Shown: positions 1-10,156, counted from the first letter of the stretch. The stretch: 64,000 bases of DNA from Halalkalibacter alkalisediminis (GCF_028610705.1 NZ_JAQQWT010000006.1:186001-250000); one strand, 5' to 3'. Numbers and translations: made by a program. Notes: a model not told the origin generated them from the letters alone.

Positions 1-63
1 TACCCAGTCCGTTTGAACGAGAGCAAGATTACTTTTTCTTGAGCCAATAACAATTTTACGCAT
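1..63 (-). CDS. hemC: Hydroxymethylbilane synthase, N-terminal fragment
   Basis: Only the first 21 codons lie in the window; the gene runs off the left edge. The peptide starts MRKIVIGSRKSNLALVQTDW, the N-terminus typical of porphobilinogen deaminase, which joins four porphobilinogen units into hydroxymethylbilane in the cytosol. A GGAGG ribosome site lies just upstream of the ATG. It follows hemX and hemA on the same strand, as in the B. subtilis hemAXCDBL operon. The catalytic part is not visible, so identity rests on the start sequence and position. Confidence 0.85.
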   Translation of the reverse strand, partial: MRKIVIGSRKSNLALVQTDWV

Positions 64-164
64 AACTTCCTCCAATGACATCTCTTTTCTTACCATTTAA
101 GTTAACAAGAAACGTTTTAGTATCCATTGCTAATTTCACACTACCATTATACCTCTGTCTTTCG

Positions 165-980
165 TTAGTACCAAATGTGAAAGGACGAATATTGTCCTGA
201 TAAGAAATAGTTAATTAATAGAACGAGAAAACCAGCAATACCTAGTAACGCCATATTGTAGCCTATCACTAGTTTGACAACTCTTTGATAAATATAATAC
301 GCATAGATCCCTAATACAACTAAAGAGCTTATGACTTTCGTATCAAAGAAAGGGACATAGCTTAGTTGACTATAGGCCCAGATAAATCCGAGAATTAAAC
401 CAATTAATAAAAATGGCCAAGCAATCATGACCGCCCCAAATGAGAGCGAATCCAATTTAGATAATGCTCCAAATCGTAGCAATCGTTTCCCCCATAATTT
501 CTTTTTTAACATTTGATGTTGAATGACGTACATAATTTGACAAGCAAATGATAAAGTGAAAGCTGCATATGAGAGTAGGATAAACGAAATGTGGATGACG
601 AGGAGCTCTGAAGCTAGTAAAGCAGAAAGGGATTCTGGTACATCACCATCAGGGGTAAATAAGCTAAAAGCCATCATACTAAACCCAATCACATTTGTGA
701 ATAAAACAAGAAAATCGACTTCAAAAAACCAGTTGATGGCAAGCGATAAAGTCACCACTAACCAGGCATAAAAGAACAATCCTTCAAAGGGGGTTAAAAG
801 TGGCAAGCGATCTAACTCCGATGCTCGGTAGATGAAAAAGACCGTTTGCAAAACCCAAACAATAGAAAGCAACCAGAAGGCCATTCGATTGACCTTCCGG
901 TTGTTTTGTAAGAAATCAATAAAATAACCAAGCAAACTCATGCTATATAAAACAATTGTAATAGGATAAATCCAGTTCAT
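165..980 (-). CDS. hemX: HemX, CcsA-like membrane protein
   Basis: A 271-residue, very hydrophobic protein with about eight predicted membrane segments, resembling the cytochrome c assembly (CcsA/HemX) family. In B. subtilis HemX is an integral membrane protein that lowers the cellular level of HemA, giving feedback on haem synthesis; that role is family knowledge, not visible here. It lies 18 bp downstream of hemA and about 100 bp upstream of hemC on the same strand, so it is probably in one transcript. I see no terminator on either side. Confidence 0.85.
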   Translation of the reverse strand: MNWIYPITIVLYSMSLLGYFIDFLQNNRKVNRMAFWLLSIVWVLQTVFFIYRASELDRLPLLTPFEGLFFYAWLVVTLSLAINWFFEVDFLVLFTNVIGFSMMAFSLFTPDGDVPESLSALLASELLVIHISFILLSYAAFTLSFACQIMYVIQHQMLKKKLWGKRLLRFGALSKLDSLSFGAVMIAWPFLLIGLILGFIWAYSQLSYVPFFDTKVISSLVVLGIYAYYIYQRVVKLVIGYNMALLGIAGFLVLLINYFLSGQYSSFHIWY

Positions 981-998
981 TCGTTCGTCCCTTCTTTC

Positions 999-2378
999 TT
1001 AAGAACGGACAACAGCTTCACGTTGTCTAGAAATCTTAACAAGTTCCTTCTTTTGGTTTTCCCATTGCTGTTCTGCTTCTTCAATTTGCACTTGCTTTTC
1101 TTGCACTGCTAGTTCATCTTCAAGCGCAAAAATTTTCGTAAACAGCTCAAGTGTCGCATCAGCATCTGGTTCTCCTGCTAGTTCTTTCACCTTTGTCACA
1201 GGATCACGTAAAATCTGGTTGACGATGCTTTTCGTATGCTTATTTAACACTTTTTTTTCACGATCCGTTAAGTTCGGAAGCTTACGCTCAAGGCTGACCA
1301 TCGTTTCAGCTTGAACAGCAAGAGCTTTCGTACGTAACGCCGTAATAATTGGAACAACTCCAAGCGTATTTAACCATTGCTTAAACTCATCAATCTCTGC
1401 TTCAACCATGATTTCAATCTTTTCAGCTTCGCGCTTCCGCTCAGCTAAATTCGCCTCGACAATATTTTGCAAATCATCAATGTCATATAAGTACACATCA
1501 TCAAATTCTGCAAGTGCTGGGTCTAAATCACGTGGTACCGCAATATCGACCATGAAAAGCGGACTACCTTTGCGTTTTTTCATCGTTCCAGCTAGCATCT
1601 CTTTTGTGATAACGAAATCACGTGCACCTGTCGAACTAATCAAGACATCTGCCTCAGCTAAAGTGCGTTGCAACTCTTCCATTGGTCTCGCTTGTCCGAG
1701 AAAACGAGCTGCTAGTTCAATTGCTTTAGCCTCAGTCCGGTTAATAACCGTAATCTGTTTGGCACCGTTAGAATGAAGATGCTTCGCTGTAAGTTCGCTC
1801 ATCTTCCCCGCACCTAAAATAACGACATGCTTACCAGAGAAGTCACCAAAAATATTTTTCCCCAGTTCTACTGCAGCATAACTAACAGAAACCGCATGTG
1901 AACCAATTTCTGTTCCTGTATGAGCTTTTTTCGCCAATGTAACGGCTTGCTTAAACAGTTGGTTAAAGATCGTTCCTGTTGCCCCTTGCTCTTGCGCAAG
2001 CAAGAAGCTGTCCTTTACTTGACCTAGAATTTGAGTTTCACCTAAGATCATTGAATCCAACCCACAGGAAACACGGAACAGATGCTCAATCGCATGATGA
2101 TCTTCTCTTATCTCTAAATAAGCAATAAACTCTTCTTTCTCTAAATCAAACCACTCCGCTAAGAACGTCTTTGTGTAGTGACGACCAGTATGCAATTGGT
2201 CGGCAACTACATAAACTTCTGTGCGGTTACAGGTTGATAGGATCGTACACTCCAGTATGCTTTTCATATTGCGCAATTTTGCTAAAGCGTTTGGAAGTTC
2301 GGCTTCTTGGAACGCAAACTTCTCTCTCATCTCGACAGGAGCTGTTTTATAGTTAAATCCGACAACAAGAATATGCAT
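999..2378 (-). CDS. hemA: Glutamyl-tRNA reductase
   Basis: Reduces glutamyl-tRNA to glutamate-1-semialdehyde with NADPH, the first committed step of tetrapyrrole synthesis by the C5 route. The 459-residue protein has the catalytic STCNRTE motif, GETQILGQV, and the NADP-binding ILGAGKMSE segment, with an alpha-helical dimerisation tail. The open frame extends to a TTG at 2396, but the ATG at 2378 is preferred: GGGGGTGA sits 8 nt upstream and the resulting start [14 protein letters not shown] matches the family. First gene of the hem cluster, with a candidate promoter and inverted repeat upstream. Confidence 0.95.
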   Translation of the reverse strand: MHILVVGFNYKTAPVEMREKFAFQEAELPNALAKLRNMKSILECTILSTCNRTEVYVVADQLHTGRHYTKTFLAEWFDLEKEEFIAYLEIREDHHAIEHLFRVSCGLDSMILGETQILGQVKDSFLLAQEQGATGTIFNQLFKQAVTLAKKAHTGTEIGSHAVSVSYAAVELGKNIFGDFSGKHVVILGAGKMSELTAKHLHSNGAKQITVINRTEAKAIELAARFLGQARPMEELQRTLAEADVLISSTGARDFVITKEMLAGTMKKRKGSPLFMVDIAVPRDLDPALAEFDDVYLYDIDDLQNIVEANLAERKREAEKIEIMVEAEIDEFKQWLNTLGVVPIITALRTKALAVQAETMVSLERKLPNLTDREKKVLNKHTKSIVNQILRDPVTKVKELAGEPDADATLELFTKIFALEDELAVQEKQVQIEEAEQQWENQKKELVKISRQREAVVRS

Positions 2379-2456
2379 CCTGACGCTCACCCCCAAATTT
2401 AATATCCGTTCAATATTTATCTATGTTCATTATCTCTTTTTCTTCGTCCAAATTAC

Positions 2457-2485
2457 TTATACTGGACTGACCACTACCAGTATAA
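2457..2485. repeat. Inverted repeat in the hemA leader, candidate operator
   Basis: A perfect 9-bp inverted repeat, TTATACTGG and CCAGTATAA, separated by 11 nt. It lies about 10 nt downstream of the proposed -10 box of hemA and 79 nt before the start codon. No U-run follows, so it is not a terminator. It does not fit the 7-1-7 PerR consensus. It could be a repressor operator or an mRNA hairpin; the binding factor is unknown. Confidence 0.45.
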
Positions 2486-2494
2486 CATAGCTAC

Positions 2495-2522
2495 ATTATA
2501 ACATGTCTAATCTAGCACGCAA
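2495..2522 (-). promoter_or_regulatory. Candidate sigma-A promoter of hemA
   Basis: On the minus strand, TTGCGT, a 16-nt spacer and TATAAT with an extended -10 (TGT before the box). It is suitably placed to give a leader of about 110 nt carrying the inverted repeat at 2457-2485. Confidence 0.5.
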
Positions 2523-2669
2523 AAAAAAATTGTGAACAGATCATGAAGCTATGCTATCATGATGTTATTGTTTAATCAATTAGGTTTTTCAGCCATATGC
2601 TTCCTCTATCTTTATATCTTATCCAAACTTCATCTGATGTATGAATAACAGACTGAAAGGAGAAGTTGA

Positions 2670-3146
2670 ATGAAGACACAGCGTATATTTCCAGGCGTAC
2701 TACTCATTGGAGTTGGCTGTTATTATTTACTTCAGCAAATTTCCATTCCTTTTCATCAACAACTTTTAAGCTGGCCCTCTTTGCTGCTTGTGATTGGAAT
2801 TGCTTTTTTACTACAAGCCTATTTCGGGAGAGAGACTTCGATGATTTTCCCAGGTGTGTTATTGACTGGTTTAGCCATTCACTTTCACTTTGATTCACTA
2901 GTTAGCTGGTGGCCCAGTCATTGGGGAATGTACACCTTAATCGTAGGTATTGCTTTTTTATTTTCATATTTAAGGTCAAAAAAGGATGGCCTTTTACCTG
3001 CAGTTATTCTTTTAGGCATTTCGCTATTTAGCTTTACTTCGATAAATCCTTTTTTATGGCTCCAAGAGGGATTTTCATTTATGCGTTCGCTTTGGCCGAT
3101 TTTTTTAATCGGGGTTGGGTTGTTTCTGTTATTTAAGAAAAAATAA
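2670..3146 (+). CDS. Small four-helix membrane protein, LiaF N-terminal-like
   Basis: A 158-residue protein made almost entirely of hydrophobic helices separated by short charged turns. The segment MKTQRIFPGVLLIGVGCYYL and the repeated IFPGVLL, LIVGIAFLF and IFLIGVGLFLLF stretches resemble the paired-helix LiaI/LiaF-like membrane region (DUF5668 type). AAAGGAG lies 7 nt before the ATG. It is divergent from hemA and ends at a strong shared terminator. B. subtilis has a membrane protein gene, ysxD, at this position; I infer positional correspondence only. Function unknown. Confidence 0.75.
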   Translation: MKTQRIFPGVLLIGVGCYYLLQQISIPFHQQLLSWPSLLLVIGIAFLLQAYFGRETSMIFPGVLLTGLAIHFHFDSLVSWWPSHWGMYTLIVGIAFLFSYLRSKKDGLLPAVILLGISLFSFTSINPFLWLQEGFSFMRSLWPIFLIGVGLFLLFKKK

Positions 3147-3152
3147 TCTAAA

Positions 3153-3186
3153 AAAAGCGTGATCTCTTGTTTGAGATCACGCTTTT
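3153..3186. terminator. Bidirectional terminator
   Basis: A 14-bp perfect stem (AAAAGCGTGATCTC with its complement) with a 6-nt loop, flanked by A and T runs. It serves the plus-strand membrane protein gene and the converging ysxC transcript. Confidence 0.9.
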
Positions 3187-3238
3187 GGTTTGAAGCCGAT
3201 TCGTGCTCTATTCAGCTTTTGGATCAGCTCTGGTAGCT

Positions 3239-3358
3239 TTACTGTGTTGCTTTATTCGCGACTTTTTCTTCTTGAATCTTGACTTTTTTCATGATTATAG
3301 CAAGTAGCGCATACTCCAGCTCGATTCCGAAAAAAAGTGGACCGACGTCAACGGACAT
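3239..3358 (-). CDS. Candidate 39-residue small protein downstream of ysxC
   Basis: A short frame beginning MSVDVGPLFFGIELEYALLA and ending KVANKATQ, with a hydrophobic N-terminal half and a charged, lysine-rich tail. It starts 17 bp after the ysxC stop and ends about 50 bp before the common terminator, so it fits as a last cistron. The upstream GAGTGG is a weak ribosome site 5 nt from the ATG. I do not recognise a family. It may be a real small membrane-associated protein or a chance frame. Confidence 0.4.
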   Translation of the reverse strand: MSVDVGPLFFGIELEYALLAIIMKKVKIQEEKVANKATQ

Positions 3359-3375
3359 CGAACCACTCTCTATCT

Positions 3376-3963
3376 TTATTTAGACACATAATGCAAAATC
3401 GTATTCCATACTTGCTCTTTTCCTTGCGCTGTTTCAGAAGAGAACAGCAGTAATGGATCCGACTCGACCTTTTGTAAATCTTTTGAAATGACACTTAAGT
3501 GCTTCTGCCATTTTCCTTTTGGAATCTTGTCGCTTTTCGTTGCTACGATAATGACAGGAATGTCAAAATGCTTGAGCCAGCTGTACATCGCTTTGTCATC
3601 AGCAGAAGGGGCATGGCGGACATCGACAAGTTGGACAACGGCTTTCAGTTGTTCGCGATCTTGAAGATAGCCTTCGATCATTCTTCCCCACGCTTCACGT
3701 TCTGGTTTTGGTGCTTTCGCAAACCCGTATCCAGGTACGTCAACAAAATAAATCATTTCATTGATTTCGTAGAAGTTAAGTGTTTGGGTTTTTCCGGGGC
3801 GTTGCGACGTTCGCGCTAACGCTTTACGGTTAATCATTTTATTAATAAATGAGGATTTCCCCACATTCGATCGCCCTGATAAGGCAATCTCCGGTAAACG
3901 AGAGGTTGGATATTGTTCTCGTTTGACGGCTACATGTGCTAATTCGGCTTTTGTTACTTTCAT
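3376..3963 (-). CDS. ysxC: Ribosome biogenesis GTPase YsxC/EngB
   Basis: A 195-residue TRAFAC-class GTPase needed for 50S subunit assembly in Bacillus. The G1 loop GRSNVGKSS is at residues 30-38, the switch threonine region around RPGKTQT at 56-61, G3 DVPGYG at 75-80 and G4 TKSD at 142-145. The size is normal for the family. It starts 3 bp after the lonA stop, so the two genes are almost certainly translated from one mRNA, and ends near a candidate 39-codon frame and a terminator. Confidence 0.95.
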   Translation of the reverse strand: MKVTKAELAHVAVKREQYPTSRLPEIALSGRSNVGKSSFINKMINRKALARTSQRPGKTQTLNFYEINEMIYFVDVPGYGFAKAPKPEREAWGRMIEGYLQDREQLKAVVQLVDVRHAPSADDKAMYSWLKHFDIPVIIVATKSDKIPKGKWQKHLSVISKDLQKVESDPLLLFSSETAQGKEQVWNTILHYVSK

Positions 3964-3966
3964 TCT

Positions 3967-6288
3967 TTACTCTCCTAACGCGTTCTTGAGAACTTCATCT
4001 AAATGAGAGACGAGAATGAAGGTTAAGTCGTTTCGCACACTTTCCGGCACATCCTCTAAATCTTTCTCATTTTCTTTTGGAATAATAATCGTTGTTAATC
4101 CGGCACGGTGAGCACTCATTGATTTTTCTTTGAGTCCGCCGATTGGAAGTACTCGACCACGGAGTGTAATTTCTCCTGTCATTCCAACTTCTTTCTTTAC
4201 TTTGCGACCTGTTAGTGCAGAAACTAACGCCGTCGCCATTGTAATTCCTGCCGAAGGTCCATCCTTTGGTGTAGCTCCTTCTGGAACGTGAATATGAATG
4301 TCTAGCTTTTCATTAAAAGCCGGGTCTATATTCAGTTCTTCTGAACGAGAACGGATGTAACTAAAGGCAGCTTGCGCTGATTCTTTCATGACATCGCCTA
4401 ACTTCCCTGTCAAAGTCAATTTCCCTTTACCAGGTGCAACGGAAACTTCAATGGAAAGAGTGTCTCCGCCTACAGTTGTGTATGCTAGTCCTGTTGCTGC
4501 TCCGACTTGGTCTTCAATCTCTGCTAGCCCATAACGGAACCTTGGTTTTCCAAGTAATTCTTCGACTTTTTTCTCTGAAAGAACGACTTTTTTCTTTTCA
4601 TTTGAAACGATGATTTTAGCCGTCTTTCGGCAAAGTGTCGCCAGTTGACGCTCTAAGCTTCGGACTCCGGCTTCACGTGTATAATAACGAACGACTTTTT
4701 GAATCGCTTCGTCTTTTACTTGTAGCATCCCTTTTGAAAGTCCATGATCTTTCATTTGCTTTGGAAGCAAGTAATTTTTAGCGATTTGGATCTTCTCCAC
4801 TTCCGTATATCCAGCAATCGAGATGATTTCCATTCGATCAAGTAGCGGTCCTGGAATCGTTCCGATGTTGTTGGCTGTTGTTACAAACATAACCTTTGAA
4901 AGGTCATACGGCTCTTCAATGTAGTGATCGCTAAACGTATTGTTCTGTTCAGGATCTAGTACTTCTAGAAGGGCGGCAGATGGATCTCCTCTGAAATCAT
5001 GAGCCATTTTATCGATTTCATCTAATAGGAAGACTGGATTAATGGAACCACTCTTTTTCATTCCTTGAATGATTCGTCCTGGCATCGCGCCGACATACGT
5101 ACGGCGATGTCCGCGAATCTCAGCTTCATCTCTTACCCCACCGAGAGAAATTCGGACAAACTTGCGATTAAGCGAACGAGCAATCGAGCGAGCTAGTGAC
5201 GTTTTACCGACACCAGGAGGTCCCGCCAAACAAAGAATAGGTCCTTTTAATTCTCGAGTTAGCTGCTGAACGGCTAGATATTCTAGTACACGTTCTTTCA
5301 CTTTTTCAAGGCCATAGTGATCTTCGTTGAGTATTTCCTCTGCGCGAATCACATCAAGCTGGTCCTCTGTCTCAAACGTCCAAGGCAATTGAACAAGCCA
5401 ATCTAGATAGTTACGTAAAACGGAGCTCTCAGCTGAATTAGATGGCATTTTTTCATAGCGATCTAATTCTTTGAGTGCTTTTTCTTTGATCGCAGCAGGC
5501 ATGTCTACTTCTTCAATTTTTTCGCGTAACGTTGATACTTCACCTGAACGGCCTTCTTTATCGCCAAGTTCCTTTTGAATCGCCTTCATCTGTTCACGCA
5601 AATAATATTCCTTTTGCGTTTTTTCCATCGATTTTTTCACTCGTTGGCCAATCTTCTTCTCTAGACCAAGTACTTCCTGCTCATTATTTAAAATCTCAAT
5701 TAATTTTAATAAACGGTCTTTGACTGAAGTAAGTTCAAGTAATTCTTGCTTTTGAGCGAGCTTAAGCGGAAGATTTGCGGCAATCACATCCGCAAAATGA
5801 CCTGGTTCGTTAATATCTTTCACAGACGCTAATGTTTCTGCTGAAATCTTTTTAGAAACCTTTGTGTATTGTTCAAACATTGTCAGTAGATTTCGCATAA
5901 GTGCTTGCATTTCAGTCGTTAAGTAAGCATCTTCTTCTTCAACGATTTCTGCCTCTACTTGCAGATAATCATCAAGCTGAATGAATTGGTCAATACGAGC
6001 ACGCTTGAGTCCCTCTACATGGATACGTACTGTGCCATTCGGAAGTTTTAATAGGTTTTTGACTTTTGCCAGTGTTCCTACATGATAAATTTCTTCTTCA
6101 GTAGGATCATCTATTGAAATTTCCTTTTGAGTTGCAAGTAAAATTTGATGGTCCGTTTCCATCACCTGTTCTAACGCCTGAACGGATTTAGGTCTTCCTA
6201 CATCTAAATGTAGCACCATTGCAGGAAAAACGAGCAATCCGCGTAACGGCAGAAGCGGAATTTGTCGTCTATTGTTTGTATCGACCAT
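3967..6288 (-). CDS. lonA: ATP-dependent protease LonA
   Basis: A 773-residue cytosolic AAA+ serine protease that degrades damaged and regulatory proteins. It has the N-terminal substrate domain beginning with [13 protein letters not shown], a Walker A GPPGVGKT, and the C-terminal protease domain with the Ser in PKDGPSAG and the Lys in GGLKEK forming the catalytic dyad. The frame is open to 6330, but the ATG at 6288 is chosen because GGAGG lies 9 nt upstream; the alternative ATG at 6294 is only 3 nt from it. Followed by ysxC in the same operon. Confidence 0.95.
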   Translation of the reverse strand: MVDTNNRRQIPLLPLRGLLVFPAMVLHLDVGRPKSVQALEQVMETDHQILLATQKEISIDDPTEEEIYHVGTLAKVKNLLKLPNGTVRIHVEGLKRARIDQFIQLDDYLQVEAEIVEEEDAYLTTEMQALMRNLLTMFEQYTKVSKKISAETLASVKDINEPGHFADVIAANLPLKLAQKQELLELTSVKDRLLKLIEILNNEQEVLGLEKKIGQRVKKSMEKTQKEYYLREQMKAIQKELGDKEGRSGEVSTLREKIEEVDMPAAIKEKALKELDRYEKMPSNSAESSVLRNYLDWLVQLPWTFETEDQLDVIRAEEILNEDHYGLEKVKERVLEYLAVQQLTRELKGPILCLAGPPGVGKTSLARSIARSLNRKFVRISLGGVRDEAEIRGHRRTYVGAMPGRIIQGMKKSGSINPVFLLDEIDKMAHDFRGDPSAALLEVLDPEQNNTFSDHYIEEPYDLSKVMFVTTANNIGTIPGPLLDRMEIISIAGYTEVEKIQIAKNYLLPKQMKDHGLSKGMLQVKDEAIQKVVRYYTREAGVRSLERQLATLCRKTAKIIVSNEKKKVVLSEKKVEELLGKPRFRYGLAEIEDQVGAATGLAYTTVGGDTLSIEVSVAPGKGKLTLTGKLGDVMKESAQAAFSYIRSRSEELNIDPAFNEKLDIHIHVPEGATPKDGPSAGITMATALVSALTGRKVKKEVGMTGEITLRGRVLPIGGLKEKSMSAHRAGLTTIIIPKENEKDLEDVPESVRNDLTFILVSHLDEVLKNALGE

Positions 6289-6379
6289 CCGCATACACCT
6301 CCATACATCCAATTTCTGAATCCAATACAAGATTTAACTGGATTCTTTTGGTGACTTCTCTAATGATAGATCTTTTTCA

Positions 6380-6409
6380 ATTTTATCTTATCACCATATG
6401 TTTGTCTAA
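6380..6409 (-). promoter_or_regulatory. Weak candidate promoter of lonA
   Basis: TTAGAC, an 18-nt spacer and TAAAAT on the minus strand, in the 122-bp gap between lonB and lonA. The boxes match sigma-A only moderately. No CIRCE or clear CtsR site was seen. Confidence 0.3.
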
Positions 6410-6410
6410 T

Positions 6411-8075
6411 TTAAACAGGCGCGATGGATGTGTTCAACTCAGTACTTGCCGGAATTATCTCCTCTTCTGCTTGTTCAAAAGCAAGTTCAAGAACTTCATC
6501 TAAATGTTCAACAGCCACAACGTCAACACCCGTTATATTTTGTAACAATGCTTGTTCATTTTCTTTCGGGATAATCACCGTTTTCGCACCAGCTAATTTA
6601 GCTGCCTCAACTTTGGCGACGACTCCCCCAATCGGCTTTACTTTCCCGTGAATTCCAAGTTCACCTGTCATGGCAACTGTATTTTTCACTTTTTCTCCAC
6701 GAATAGCGGAATAGATCCCAGTTGCAATCGCAATACCTGCTGATGGGCCATCAACTGGGCCACCACCTGGGAAGTTAACATGTATGTCATAATCTTGAGT
6801 TGGGATTCCCATTCTTCTAAGTACAGTCACTACATTTTCTACTGATCCTTTAGCCATACTTTTTCTTCTGATTGAACGTGCTTGGTTGCCCGTGCTCTCT
6901 TCTTCTGCAATCCCAGTAATATTGACAGAACCTTTGCCTGGATTATCAATGACATTTACTTCAATCTCAAGAAGAGCACCTAAATTAGGTCCATAGACAG
7001 CTAAGCCATTTACCAGTCCAATTGCCGAATCGTGATGGATTTTTCTTTCTGGTCTTGGCGCTATTTGACTAGCATGCAAGACCCATTCTACATCTGCCAA
7101 TGTAATGGATGTACGTGCTTCCGCCGTTGCAATTCCAGCTGCAATCTGCACAATATTGACTGCTTCACGACCATTTGTTGCATATTTTGCAATTTGTTCG
7201 ATCGCTCCTTCTTCTGTATCAAATGCGATCTTATCCGCAGCTTTTTGAGCAATTTGGATAATTTCTTTTGGTTTTAACGCACGGAAATACACTTCTAAAC
7301 AACGAGAGCGAATCGCTGGTGGTAACTCATCCGGTGTTCTTGTTGTCGCTCCAATTAACCTAAAATCCGCTGGTAAACCTTTTTGAAAAATTTCATGAAT
7401 ATGACGCGGGATTTGTTGATTTTCTTCACTATAATACGCACTCTCTAAGAAAACTTTACGGTCCTCAAGAACCTTTAACAGTTTGTTCAATTGGATCGAA
7501 TGCAATTCTCCAATTTCATCGATAAATAAAACGCCTCCATGTGCTTTAGTTACCGCACCATGCTTCGGCTGTGGAATACCCGCTTGCCCCATTGCTCCAG
7601 CACCTTGATAAATAGGATCATGAACAGATCCAATGAGTGGATCGGCTATGCCTCTTTCATCAAAACGAGCTGTGGTTCCATCTAACTCAACAAAAACAGC
7701 CGTTTGTGAAAAAGGAGACTGTGCATTCTTTTTTGCTTCTTCTAACACAAGGCGAGCCGCAGCTGTTTTCCCAACACCTGGGGGGCCGTAAATAATCACA
7801 TGTTGCGGGTTCGGGCCACACAAAGCTGCTCTAAGTGAGCGAATGCCTTCCTCTTGGCCGACAATATCTTTAAAACTAATCGGTCGAACCTTTTCAGATA
7901 ACGGCTCACTTAATGAAATGGCTCTCATTTTTCGTAGCTCTTCCATTTCCTTTCTTGATTCTCGGTCAATCGAAACCTTCTGATTGCGTTGACTTTTTAA
8001 TAAATTCCAAAAGTAGACACCTATGATGACACCAAAGAAAAGTTGTACCACCAGTGCAATTCCAGTCCAATTCAT
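6411..8075 (-). CDS. lonB: Forespore-type ATP-dependent protease LonB
   Basis: A 554-residue Lon-family protease that lacks the large LonA N-terminal domain and instead starts with a membrane helix (MNWTGIALVVQLFFGVIIGV). An AAA+ module carries GPPGVGKT and LFIDEIGEL, and the C-terminal protease domain carries the catalytic Ser in GPVDGPSAG and the Lys in PIGGVVAKVEAAK. GGAGG lies 7 nt before the chosen ATG; the longer frame to 8141 would overlap the promoter. In B. subtilis lonB is expressed in the forespore under sigma-F, and a matching promoter is visible here. Confidence 0.93.
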   Translation of the reverse strand: MNWTGIALVVQLFFGVIIGVYFWNLLKSQRNQKVSIDRESRKEMEELRKMRAISLSEPLSEKVRPISFKDIVGQEEGIRSLRAALCGPNPQHVIIYGPPGVGKTAAARLVLEEAKKNAQSPFSQTAVFVELDGTTARFDERGIADPLIGSVHDPIYQGAGAMGQAGIPQPKHGAVTKAHGGVLFIDEIGELHSIQLNKLLKVLEDRKVFLESAYYSEENQQIPRHIHEIFQKGLPADFRLIGATTRTPDELPPAIRSRCLEVYFRALKPKEIIQIAQKAADKIAFDTEEGAIEQIAKYATNGREAVNIVQIAAGIATAEARTSITLADVEWVLHASQIAPRPERKIHHDSAIGLVNGLAVYGPNLGALLEIEVNVIDNPGKGSVNITGIAEEESTGNQARSIRRKSMAKGSVENVVTVLRRMGIPTQDYDIHVNFPGGGPVDGPSAGIAIATGIYSAIRGEKVKNTVAMTGELGIHGKVKPIGGVVAKVEAAKLAGAKTVIIPKENEQALLQNITGVDVVAVEHLDEVLELAFEQAEEEIIPASTELNTSIAPV

Positions 8076-8110
8076 GATGAAACCTCCCTGAAGTAGTCGT
8101 TTGTTTCTTT

Positions 8111-8140
8111 TAGTATGACCGGGAAAAACAACACTAATCA
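8111..8140 (-). promoter_or_regulatory. Sigma-F/sigma-G-type promoter of lonB
   Basis: The minus strand reads TGATTA, a 17-nt spacer, then CATACTA. The extended -10 GGTCATACT fits the sigma-F consensus GGNNANANT at every fixed position, and CATACTA fits the sigma-G core CATNNTA. It lies about 25 nt before the lonB ribosome site. This agrees with forespore expression known for lonB in B. subtilis. Confidence 0.7.
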
Positions 8141-8263
8141 AAGAAAGTTTTGAGAATGATTGGAGAAAAAAAGAAAAGCCTGTTGCTACTCACTAGTTAG
8201 CCTCTTATCGACCATGTATACCTCTAATGAAGCAAATTGAAACACTGCATTCGTTGCTCCATT

Positions 8264-8295
8264 AAAAAGCCCGCTATGATGTTCTCATAGCGGGC
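8264..8295 (-). terminator. clpX terminator
   Basis: An 11-bp perfect stem (GCCCGCTATGA and complement), 5-nt loop, then UUUUU on the minus strand, 22 bp after the clpX stop. It separates constitutive clpX from sporulation-controlled lonB. Confidence 0.9.
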
Positions 8296-8317
8296 GACGT
8301 TTCACTTGTAGTAGTGT

Positions 8318-9592
8318 TTACGCGCTTTCTTTTGGTTCTGTTTTAGTCAGTGAAAGTTTTTGTCCATCAGCCGTTAATAATGTAGGTGGTTCATTATCTG
8401 TTACACACTTGTCATGGATAACACATTTCACGACGTCATCACGTGATGGTAAGTCAAACATTACATCAAGCATCAATGTTTCAATGATCGAACGCAATCC
8501 ACGCGCACCTGTTTTACGTTCAATGGCTTTATTGGCAATTTCACGTAGGGCTTCATCTGTGAATTCAAGTTCTACTTCATCAAGTTCTAATAGCTTTTGG
8601 TATTGTTTCACTAGAGCGTTTTTAGGTGCTGTTAAAATTTCCACAAGCGCATCAACGTCTAATGGCTCTAAACTCGAGATAACTGGAAGTCGACCGATGA
8701 ACTCTGGGATCAGTCCAAAGCGAAGTAAATCTTCTGGTAAAACTTTTCCTAAGTATTCACCTGGCTTCAAATCATCTTGTTTCACATCAGATCCAAAACC
8801 AATGACTTTCTTGCCAAGACGACGCTTGATAATTTGCTCGATGCCATCAAATGCTCCTCCACAAATGAAGAGAACATTCGTTGTATCTATTTGGATAAAC
8901 TCTTGATGAGGGTGCTTACGTCCGCCTTGCGGAGGAACACTCGCACTCGTACCTTCTAAAATTTTAAGAAGAGCTTGTTGAACCCCTTCACCCGAAACGT
9001 CACGCGTTATGGATGGGTTCTCTGACTTACGAGCTACCTTATCAATTTCATCGATGTAAATAATGCCTTTTTCTGCTTTTTCCACATCATAATCTGCAGC
9101 TTGGATTAATTTAAGTAGAATGTTCTCAACATCTTCCCCAACGTAACCAGCTTCTGTTAATGAAGTTGCATCCGCAATCGCAAACGGTACATTTAAAATT
9201 CGAGCCAATGTTTGAGCTAATAATGTTTTCCCACTACCTGTTGGCCCAATCATACAAATGTTACTCTTCGCTAATTCCACTTCATCTGAACGTGATAACG
9301 AATTAATTCGTTTGTAATGATTATAAACCGCAACAGATAACGACTTCTTTGCTCGGTCCTGTCCAATGACATAGTCACTTAGAATTTGTCTGATTTCACT
9401 TGGCTTAGGTACTTCTTGAAATTCAACTTCCTCTTCTGTACCTAACTCTTCCTCGACGATTTCAGTACAAAGTTCAATACACTCGTCACATATATACACA
9501 CCGGGTCCGGCAACTAACTTACGAACTTGGTCTTGTGTTTTTCCACAAAAAGAACATTTAAGTTGTCCCTTTTCTTCATTGAATTTAAACAT
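8318..9592 (-). CDS. clpX: ATP-dependent Clp protease unfoldase ClpX
   Basis: A 424-residue AAA+ hexameric unfoldase that feeds substrates to ClpP. The N-terminal zinc-binding domain has Cys13, Cys16, Cys35 and Cys38; then Walker A GPTGSGKT, Walker B IYIDEIDK, pore loop GYVGEDV and the IGF loop (VIGFGSD) that docks on ClpP. The frame is open to 9658, but [17 protein letters not shown] is the family start, and GGGGTGA is 7 nt upstream. It has its own terminator and lies between tig and lonB, as in B. subtilis. Confidence 0.97.
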   Translation of the reverse strand: MFKFNEEKGQLKCSFCGKTQDQVRKLVAGPGVYICDECIELCTEIVEEELGTEEEVEFQEVPKPSEIRQILSDYVIGQDRAKKSLSVAVYNHYKRINSLSRSDEVELAKSNICMIGPTGSGKTLLAQTLARILNVPFAIADATSLTEAGYVGEDVENILLKLIQAADYDVEKAEKGIIYIDEIDKVARKSENPSITRDVSGEGVQQALLKILEGTSASVPPQGGRKHPHQEFIQIDTTNVLFICGGAFDGIEQIIKRRLGKKVIGFGSDVKQDDLKPGEYLGKVLPEDLLRFGLIPEFIGRLPVISSLEPLDVDALVEILTAPKNALVKQYQKLLELDEVELEFTDEALREIANKAIERKTGARGLRSIIETLMLDVMFDLPSRDDVVKCVIHDKCVTDNEPPTLLTADGQKLSLTKTEPKESA

Positions 9593-9658
9593 TCCATCTT
9601 CACCCCTCAAAAAATATTGTACCATCCTCATGCGTTCTACTTTGTAATGAATGGACAT

Positions 9659-10093
9659 GACAATACAATAACTATGAACTAAACATTTCTATAATTGTAA
9701 AGAAACAACCGTTTGTTCCGTCATTGTATCACATATGCTGTCTGAATCCCTAAAGATAACCCTTTTCAAACTACAGTAAGTAAGCACATCTTAAAGACAA
9801 ATCTGTTAAAGTGATTCCTCCACTAACGTAATCCATCTTAACGCTAACGAAAATTATTATGTACTAGATCTTTATCAAGCGATATAGAGGCCAAGCATTC
9901 ATTGCTTGATTACTTCATTTTATGTATGGATTGATTATACATTCAAGATTCATTAAGAAAAATCCTTTTTTATTAATGAAAATCATTTTTCCATTAGCGT
10001 ATGTGTAAGTCCATTCTATAATAAGCTTGTTCAATATCGTCAAACTCCATACATGAGCAAAAGAGTCAGGTCTGCCTTATTTTTTGCTTATGG
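9659..10093. other. Intergenic region between tig and clpX
   Basis: About 435 bp with no supported gene. On the minus strand, TGATACAAT (positions 9723-9731, read in reverse) looks like an extended -10 that could drive clpX, but the -35 is poor. The rest is AT-rich with stops in every frame. I recognise no RNA gene. Confidence 0.5.
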
Positions 10094-10123
10094 AAAAACA
10101 AGGCGCGAATATTCGCGCCTTGT
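10094..10123 (-). terminator. tig terminator
   Basis: A perfect 26-bp palindrome at 10098-10123 (13-bp arms, GC-rich centre) followed by a U-run on the minus strand, 33 bp after the tig stop. Confidence 0.92.
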
Positions 10124-10156
10124 CTACATGATTATTCTACAAGATTTATCAAGTTA

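Noticed and set aside
1408-1776. Long antisense frame within hemA, and similar frames opposite lonA, clpX, ilvD and mutS2
   Set aside because: They are reading-frame shadows of strongly conserved genes and have no ribosome sites or recognisable products.
8214-8262. Imperfect AATGAAGCAA/TTGCTCCATT inverted repeat downstream of clpX
   Set aside because: One mismatch, long AT-rich loop and no flanking U-run; the clear terminator is the adjacent hairpin at 8264-8295.
9971-9992. AT-rich near-palindrome resembling a Fur box between tig and clpX
   Set aside because: Only about 10 of 14 positions match the 7-1-7 consensus, in a very AT-rich region, with no iron-related gene nearby.
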